DNA of 24,836 bases from HGM12587 sp964580255 (GTDB taxonomy: Bacteria; Bacillota; Clostridia; Lachnospirales; Lachnospiraceae), in the NCBI GenBank assembly GCA_964580255.1, contig CAZOJX010000012.1:1-24836 (forward strand), given 5' to 3'. Made by a program: the position numbers and the translations under genes. Shown one piece after another: positions 20,865-24,836 of this stretch; the first letter of the stretch is position 1; every line of letters starts with the position of its first letter. The notes beneath the pieces were generated by a model. The model had not been told where the DNA came from. It searched no databases and saw only the letters and a program-made list of their open reading frames with translations.

Positions 20865-20893
20865 TTGTTTTCTGTGAAACGCCAGTTTATAAT
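20865..20893 (+). promoter_or_regulatory. Sigma-A promoter of the LysR gene
   Basis: TTGTTT (20865-20870), 17 bases, TATAAT (20888-20893). This puts the transcription start near 20900. Confidence 0.65.
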
Positions 20894-20899
20894 AAGGGT

Positions 20900-20914
20900 A
20901 TTACAAAATGTAAT
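20900..20914. promoter_or_regulatory. Candidate LysR-type operator (ATTACAAAATGTAAT)
   Basis: A perfect 6-3-6 inverted repeat that contains a T-N11-A LysR box. It lies at the predicted start of lysR transcription, fitting autorepression, in the 115-bp intergenic region shared with brnQ. Confidence 0.65.
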
Positions 20915-20933
20915 AGATATGGAATAGAGAGCT

Positions 20934-21830
20934 ATGGACAGCAAAAAATTAGAAATCTTAATGATCGCTGCAGATCTTGGCAGCTTTACAAAAGCCTCCG
21001 AAGTCGTAGGCTATACCCAATCCGGTTTAACACACATGATGGACGCTCTGGAGAAAGAAGTCGGATTCCCACTGCTCCAAAGAAATCATAACGGGATTCA
21101 GCTGACGGAGCAGGGCGTCGAACTGATGCCTGCGATCCGGGAATTTTTAAAAGCAAATGCGATTTTAGAAAATCAAATCAAAGATATGGCTGAGAGAAAA
21201 GACGAGGTCATTCGAATTGCAGCCTATGCCAGCATTGCCATGCACTGGATTCCGGAGCTTCTATATCGATTCAAGCGTATCTGTCCGAATGTTAATGTAG
21301 ATCTTCGTATGGTTGATGATGCCCTGGAACCTTTTGAGCTTTTAGAATCCGGGCAGACTGATGTGATTTTCGCCAGCAAACAAAATTACGGCAGCTGTGA
21401 CTGGATACCGCTTTATGATGAAACCATGTATGCGATTCTTCCAAAAAATTACCCGCTGAACGGACGCACCAGTTTTCCTCTTCAGGAATTTGAAAACAAA
21501 GAATTTCTCATGCCTTACGGGCGATTCGATCTCGATGTCAAAGCTGCCCTCAATCCACGTGGAATCAAGCTGAATGTCAAAACCTCCCGCGTCGATGATG
21601 AAACCTTGATCCGCATGGTTGGACATGGTCTGGGCGTTTCCATGATGACAGAGCTGATGATCCGAGGAAGAACCGATGATGTTCTTTGCATTCCTGTCAC
21701 TCCCACAGTGATCCGACAGCTTGGCATGGGAACCCATATCCGAAAAAAGGAAACCGAAAGTATTCAAAAACTAAAAGAATGTATGCTGCAAATGATCCAG
21801 GAACAGCGCATGAAAAAAACCTCGGAATAA
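20934..21830 (+). CDS. LysR-family transcriptional regulator
   Basis: 298 aa. The N-terminal winged helix (about 1-60) is typical: LEILMIAADLGSFTKASEVVGYTQSGLTHMMDALEKEVG, split here around residues 5-43, then FPLLQRNHNG. The periplasmic-binding-like effector domain covers about 90-285 and includes IRIAAYASIAMHWIPELLYR and the conserved GLGVSMMTELM. It is divergent from brnQ across a 115-bp region holding a LysR box, so control of amino acid uptake and of itself is the simplest reading. The effector is not identifiable. The stop codon lies in the loop of the terminator hairpin, whose left arm encodes the last residues. The ATG has only a weak purine-rich site (AGAGAGC). Confidence 0.93.
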   Translation: MDSKKLEILMIAADLGSFTKASEVVGYTQSGLTHMMDALEKEVGFPLLQRNHNGIQLTEQGVELMPAIREFLKANAILENQIKDMAERKDEVIRIAAYASIAMHWIPELLYRFKRICPNVNVDLRMVDDALEPFELLESGQTDVIFASKQNYGSCDWIPLYDETMYAILPKNYPLNGRTSFPLQEFENKEFLMPYGRFDLDVKAALNPRGIKLNVKTSRVDDETLIRMVGHGLGVSMMTELMIRGRTDDVLCIPVTPTVIRQLGMGTHIRKKETESIQKLKECMLQMIQEQRMKKTSE

Positions 21831-21843
21831 ACTCCGAGGTTTT
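21816..21843. terminator. Bidirectional terminator between lysR and the PduO-like gene
   Basis: An 11-bp perfect stem (21816-21826 with 21833-21843) has a six-base loop that contains most of the lysR stop TAA (21828-21830). The stem is followed by a long T run on the minus strand and a shorter one on the plus strand. Confidence 0.9.
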
Positions 21844-21857
21844 CTAAACTTCTGATT

Positions 21858-22889
21858 CTATTTACAACATTCTTCAAATATGCGTAATGCATACTGTGCG
21901 ATATCATCATCTTCTTCTCCGGTACCGCCGCTGATTCCAAGGCCTCCAACCAGTTTTTCTCCTGCAAACAACGGAACTCCGCCGCCAAAAAATACCATTT
22001 TATCCTTTTCCAGCTGTTCCAGCCCTGCAAAGGTCTCTCCCGGCTGCACCAGTTTTCCAAGCTCCATCGTTGACATTTTTACAGAAACTGCCGTATATGC
22101 CTTTTTTACAGCCACATCAAAGCTTACCAGAAAGGCACCGTCCATCGCATGGACTGCAATCGGATTTCCGTCCGGCCCACAGACTGCAATCACTGCCTGT
22201 TTTCCAACACTGGTTGCATAGCCTTCCACTTTCTCAATCAATTTTTTCGCAATTTCAAGTGTCACTCTGTCCATACTCTGAATTCTCTTTAACACTTCCT
22301 GTACAACGATTTCTTTTGTCAGTTCCACAACCGGAACCTTTGTATTTACTTCAGCTGCCCTATGCTCCTGTTTTTCTGCCGCAGGCTTCTTCGCTTCTGC
22401 ATAATCAGTATATCTTGCAAGAGCGTAAAGATAATCTCCCAGCTGATCTAAATATTGTTTTCTCACCGGCTGACCGCCGTATTTTTTATCGGAAGAAGCA
22501 AGCCAGCGCTCCGCACGCCTTGCTGCACTTCTGGTCATGTCAATGCGAAGGGACTTTTCACAGCCGCCCGGAAGCGGTTCATATGCTGTCAGCGGATAGG
22601 ACTCCTTCAGCGCTGCCGTTTTTTCTTCCAAAATCTTCACGGATTCTTCCTGAATCTTATAGTCTTTATGGTAAGGATCGCTGATTCCTTCAATACAGAT
22701 CATCAATGTTCTTTGAATCTGCTCCAGATCTGCCTTCAGAGCCTGATCTTCTGCATGGAACTTCAGCAGACCAATATGAGTGATCAGATCTTCCAGTTCG
22801 CCAATCGCCTGAATACGATCATCTGCTTTTGAAACATTTTTATCACGTTTTAAGCTGGTCATACTGCGGTCACTGCTGCTTGTGTACAT
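21858..22889 (-). CDS. PduO-like fusion: cobalamin adenosyltransferase-like domain plus GlcG/HbpS heme-binding-like domain
   Basis: 343 aa. Residues 1-165 resemble PduO-type ATP:cob(I)alamin adenosyltransferases: MYTSSSDRSMTSL start, SKADDRIQAIGELEDLITHIGLL (20-42), and the helix RSAARRAERWL (120-130) followed by YLDQLGDYLYALAR. The usual ATP-contact TxTGDxGxT is replaced by TSSSDRSMT, so activity is uncertain. Residues about 205-343 are a GlcG/HbpS domain (GNPIAVHAMDGAFLVS, KKAYTAV, GGGVPLFAGEKLVGGLGISGG). The combined order matches full-length PduO, which makes adenosylcobalamin for diol dehydratase. No pdu or eut genes are nearby. The ATG at 22889 is chosen because AAAGGAG (22902-22908) precedes it and the longer frames start at or next to the promoter; ATG 22913 is an alternative. 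Confidence 0.82.
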   Translation of the reverse strand: MYTSSSDRSMTSLKRDKNVSKADDRIQAIGELEDLITHIGLLKFHAEDQALKADLEQIQRTLMICIEGISDPYHKDYKIQEESVKILEEKTAALKESYPLTAYEPLPGGCEKSLRIDMTRSAARRAERWLASSDKKYGGQPVRKQYLDQLGDYLYALARYTDYAEAKKPAAEKQEHRAAEVNTKVPVVELTKEIVVQEVLKRIQSMDRVTLEIAKKLIEKVEGYATSVGKQAVIAVCGPDGNPIAVHAMDGAFLVSFDVAVKKAYTAVSVKMSTMELGKLVQPGETFAGLEQLEKDKMVFFGGGVPLFAGEKLVGGLGISGGTGEEDDDIAQYALRIFEECCK

Positions 22890-22932
22890 TCTTTCGACAG
22901 ACTCCTTTCCCATAATTCTCTTAACTATAGAT

Positions 22933-22961
22933 ATTATAGTCAATTTTGCACTGCAAGTCAA
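22933..22961 (-). promoter_or_regulatory. Sigma-A promoter of the PduO-like gene
   Basis: Minus strand TTGACT (22961-22956), 17 bases, perfect TATAAT (22938-22933). This rules out any translation start at 22961. Confidence 0.82.
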
Positions 22962-23011
22962 TGCATTTCAGACATTTTCCCACACAAATCCAAACAAAAC
23001 CAAATTTTTAT

Positions 23012-24262
23012 TTACTGTACCTTCTGATTTACGGTTTCCGGTGAAGTTTTGGAATTGACCACGATCTGACTATGATAAAGGCCAAAATATCCTGATTCCA
23101 TATATCCGATAGAAACTGCAACCAGATAATAAGGCATACCCTCAAAGCCAAACAGTTCAAATCCGAGCACCAAAGCTGCCAACGGGCTGTTGGTCACAGC
23201 ACTGAACAAAGCGATCATACCGCATGCCGCGCAAAGAGAAGGGGAAAATCCTGCAATCTGTCCGAAAAGACAGCCAAAGGTGCCTCCCACAAACAAGGTC
23301 GGTACAATCTCTCCGCCTTTAAAACCGGCTCCTAAAGTCAGTGCCGTAAACAGAAGCTTCAGCAGGAATGCCGCCCATACGACTTCTCCTTCTACTGCCC
23401 GTTCAATAATGTTCATTCCACCACCAAGATAATCTGTTGTCCCAAGAACTTTCGCCAGAAGGATCACCAGAACCCCGCCTGTAAAAATTCTAAGATATGG
23501 ATTTTTTATGTACTTCTTATATAAATGTTCTGCCCCATGTAAGGTTTTGCAGAATAAAACACTTAAAAGCGCACACAGCAATGCCAAAACGCCTACAAGT
23601 AATGCACCTTTCAACGAAAAAACCGGAATCTCATGAATTAAAAATGCTTCTGCATGACCTCCACACAGCTTTGCAACCTCAAATGCGGTCAATGCAGCAA
23701 TCGAACATGGTACCAATGCCGAATAATGTACCACTCCGACGGTAACAACTTCAATCGCAAATACCGTTGCTGCCAGCGGTGTGCCGAACAATGCCGAAAA
23801 TCCTGCTGCCATACCGCACATGAGCATGATCTTTGTATCGTTTTCATTTAAACGAAATGCTTTACCGATTGCCTGCGCAATGCTTCCTCCCAGCTGCAGT
23901 GCCGCTCCCTCACGTCCGGCAGAACCGCCGCCTAAATGCGTCAGCACTGTTGCGGCAAAGATCATGGGTGCCATACGGAAAGGAACTGTTTTTCCCTCCT
24001 GGACAGATTCCAACACAAGATTTGTGCCGCCGCCCTGTGTTTCAAAATGATAAATATAAACGATCACCAGACCGATCAGCGGCAAAAGATATAAAATCCA
24101 TGGGTGCGCTGTTCTAAGTTCCGTCACAAAGGTAATGCTTCTGGCAAAATATGCTCCCACAACGCCAAGCACCACTCCGGTGATTCCCGCAAATACGATC
24201 CATTTCAGTAAAATCAGAACCCTTTCCATAGAAATTCTGATCGATTCTTTTGTATTTTTCAT
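23012..24262 (-). CDS. CLC-family anion/proton antiporter, CLC-F (fluoride)-like
   Basis: 416 aa, with about ten or more hydrophobic segments, no CBS domains and a short C-terminus. The gating glutamate is E118 in GGSAGREGAALQLGG. The canonical anion-site GSGIP is replaced by GGGTNLV (77-83), and the GxFxP motif by GGEIVP with E318 (316-321). The glutamate of the inner proton gate in E. coli CLC is Val here (FAIEV, V172). From memory, Glu at 118 and 318 and loss of the canonical Ser and Tyr are features of CLC-F fluoride/proton antiporters. A chloride transporter remains possible. No fluoride riboswitch is visible upstream. It has its own promoter and no clear terminator. Confidence 0.88.
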   Translation of the reverse strand: MKNTKESIRISMERVLILLKWIVFAGITGVVLGVVGAYFARSITFVTELRTAHPWILYLLPLIGLVIVYIYHFETQGGGTNLVLESVQEGKTVPFRMAPMIFAATVLTHLGGGSAGREGAALQLGGSIAQAIGKAFRLNENDTKIMLMCGMAAGFSALFGTPLAATVFAIEVVTVGVVHYSALVPCSIAALTAFEVAKLCGGHAEAFLIHEIPVFSLKGALLVGVLALLCALLSVLFCKTLHGAEHLYKKYIKNPYLRIFTGGVLVILLAKVLGTTDYLGGGMNIIERAVEGEVVWAAFLLKLLFTALTLGAGFKGGEIVPTLFVGGTFGCLFGQIAGFSPSLCAACGMIALFSAVTNSPLAALVLGFELFGFEGMPYYLVAVSIGYMESGYFGLYHSQIVVNSKTSPETVNQKVQ

Positions 24263-24336
24263 AATCCCTCTTATCCTCTTTTTCTATGTTATTTCTACTC
24301 TATTTTTAACGGTGTTTTTTGATAAAAACTGTTTCT

Positions 24337-24365
24337 AATTTAGCACATACAAATAGATTATTCAA
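24337..24365 (-). promoter_or_regulatory. Putative sigma-A promoter of the CLC gene
   Basis: Minus strand TTGAAT (24365-24360), 17 bases, TAAATT (24342-24337). The leader is about 70 bases, A-rich, with no obvious structured element. Confidence 0.6.
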
Positions 24366-24402
24366 GGGTTATGTACTCATGCACTCATTTCTTTGAAAAC
24401 GC

Positions 24403-24430
24403 AAAAAGCGGGAACCTCAAAGGTTCCCGC
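24403..24430 (-). terminator. Rho-independent terminator of the EF-G-like gene
   Basis: A 10-bp perfect GC-rich stem (24408-24417 with 24421-24430) has a three-base loop, followed by TTTTT on the minus strand. It lies eight bases beyond the stop. Confidence 0.93.
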
Positions 24431-24437
24431 CTCCATC

Positions 24438-24836
24438 TTATTCTGCTTCTTTTGCTCTTTCTGCAACTTCTTTGTCCTGTACATCTGACGGTGCCTGTTC
24501 ATATCTTGCAAATTCATAAGAATAGGTTCCGCTTCCCTGTGTCATAGAGCGAAGATCTGTAGAATATCCGTAGATTTCCATTGTTGGGATATCTGCTTCT
24601 ACTTCTGTTTTTCCGCCGCCGATCGGGTTCATACCAAGAACACGGCCTCGACGTTTGTTCAGATCGCCCATAACATCTCCGGTGTATTTATCCGGAACAA
24701 CAACTTTCATGTTTACGATCGGCTCAAGAAGAACCGGTTTTGCCTCCATGAAGCCCTGTTTAAACGCCTGAATGGTTGCCATCTTGAATGCCATTTCAGA
24801 GGAATCTACCGGATGATAAGATCCATCATATAAAGT
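24438..24836 (-). CDS. Translation elongation factor G family protein, C-terminal part only
   Basis: 132 codons plus stop; the 5' part lies beyond the right edge. The frame enters as TLYDGSYHPVDSSEMAFKMA, the end of EF-G domain IV. It continues with domain V: LLEPIVNMKVVVPDKYTGDV, MGDLNKRRGRVLGM, TEVEADIPTMEIYGYSTDLR, SMTQGSGTYSYEFARYEQ. The acidic tail ends KEVAERAKEAE. EF-G drives ribosome translocation. Several details (QAFKQGFMEAKP rather than the usual domain IV ending, GGGKTEVEA) suggest the second, EF-G-like paralogue common in Clostridia rather than the fusA beside the str operon, but the GTPase domain is not visible. It is followed by a strong terminator. Confidence 0.88.
   Translation of the reverse strand, partial: TLYDGSYHPVDSSEMAFKMATIQAFKQGFMEAKPVLLEPIVNMKVVVPDKYTGDVMGDLNKRRGRVLGMNPIGGGKTEVEADIPTMEIYGYSTDLRSMTQGSGTYSYEFARYEQAPSDVQDKEVAERAKEAE

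Noticed and set aside
20819..20933. Possible T-box or leucine-responsive leader before brnQ
   Set aside because: Only 115 bp separates brnQ from the divergent lysR, too short for a T-box, and no T-box core sequence or specifier-like stem was seen.
24263..24437. Fluoride (crcB) riboswitch before the CLC gene
   Set aside because: The A/T-rich leader lacks the conserved GATGG and CTGATGA-type segments; the only strong hairpin is the terminator of the upstream EF-G-like gene.
1..24836. CRISPR arrays, tRNA or rRNA genes, prophage modules
   Set aside because: No regularly spaced repeats, tRNA-like cloverleaf stretches or phage genes were noticed on either strand; this was by reading, not by software.

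Overview
The base composition, strong AGGAGG-type ribosome binding sites, sigma-A promoters and gene families (NfnAB, Rex, Re-type citrate synthase, BrnQ, a glycine/cysteine-rich coat-like protein) point to a low-to-mid GC, anaerobic, probably spore-forming member of Clostridia, most likely a gut Lachnospiraceae. This is a judgement from protein content, not a database match. A run of exactly 100 N (8274-8373) shows that the sequence is a draft scaffold.

Layout, left to right. (1) 1-1650, minus: nfnB (3' end cut by the window) and nfnA, an electron-bifurcating transhydrogenase, behind a promoter carrying a good Rex-type operator. (2) 1651-6303, minus: a zinc-ribbon membrane protein with two chitobiase-C-terminal-like repeats, ftsK/spoIIIE, and a ClpP-like tepA gene broken by a perfect 490-bp tandem duplication. 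(3) 6304-9242, minus: yebC, an acyltransferase mostly hidden by the N gap, an unrecognised 161-aa protein, and metY, reading as one tight operon from a promoter before yebC. (4) 9258-12996, minus: rex, nnrD, alr and mazF as one operon from a consensus promoter with an overlapping Rex-like operator. (5) 13027-14943, plus: an ABC-F protein divergent from rex. (6) 15006-18376, minus: Re-citrate synthase, GntR/FCD regulator and NADP-isocitrate dehydrogenase, with a TTGTATACAA palindrome on the promoter -10 box. (7) 18421-19419, plus: three overlapping small genes that look like a spore-coat cluster behind a SigK-like promoter. (8) 19463-22961: brnQ (minus), a divergent LysR regulator (plus) and a PduO/HbpS-like fusion (minus). 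(9) 23012-24836, minus: a CLC transporter with CLC-F-like features and the C-terminal end of an EF-G-family factor.

A theme is redox and carbon flow to 2-oxoglutarate and NADPH. NfnAB makes NADPH from NADH plus reduced ferredoxin. Rex senses NADH/NAD+ and its candidate sites lie on both nfnAB and rex. NnrD repairs damaged NAD(P)H. Re-citrate synthase plus NADP-IDH form an oxidative half-TCA branch for glutamate synthesis. The most unusual items are the duplicated tepA, the overlapping coat-like cluster, the self-regulated Re-citrate synthase operon, the antitoxin-less mazF and the CLC-F-like antiporter. No CRISPR array, tRNA, rRNA, prophage or insertion sequence was seen, and no stretch over 300 bases lacks a gene.
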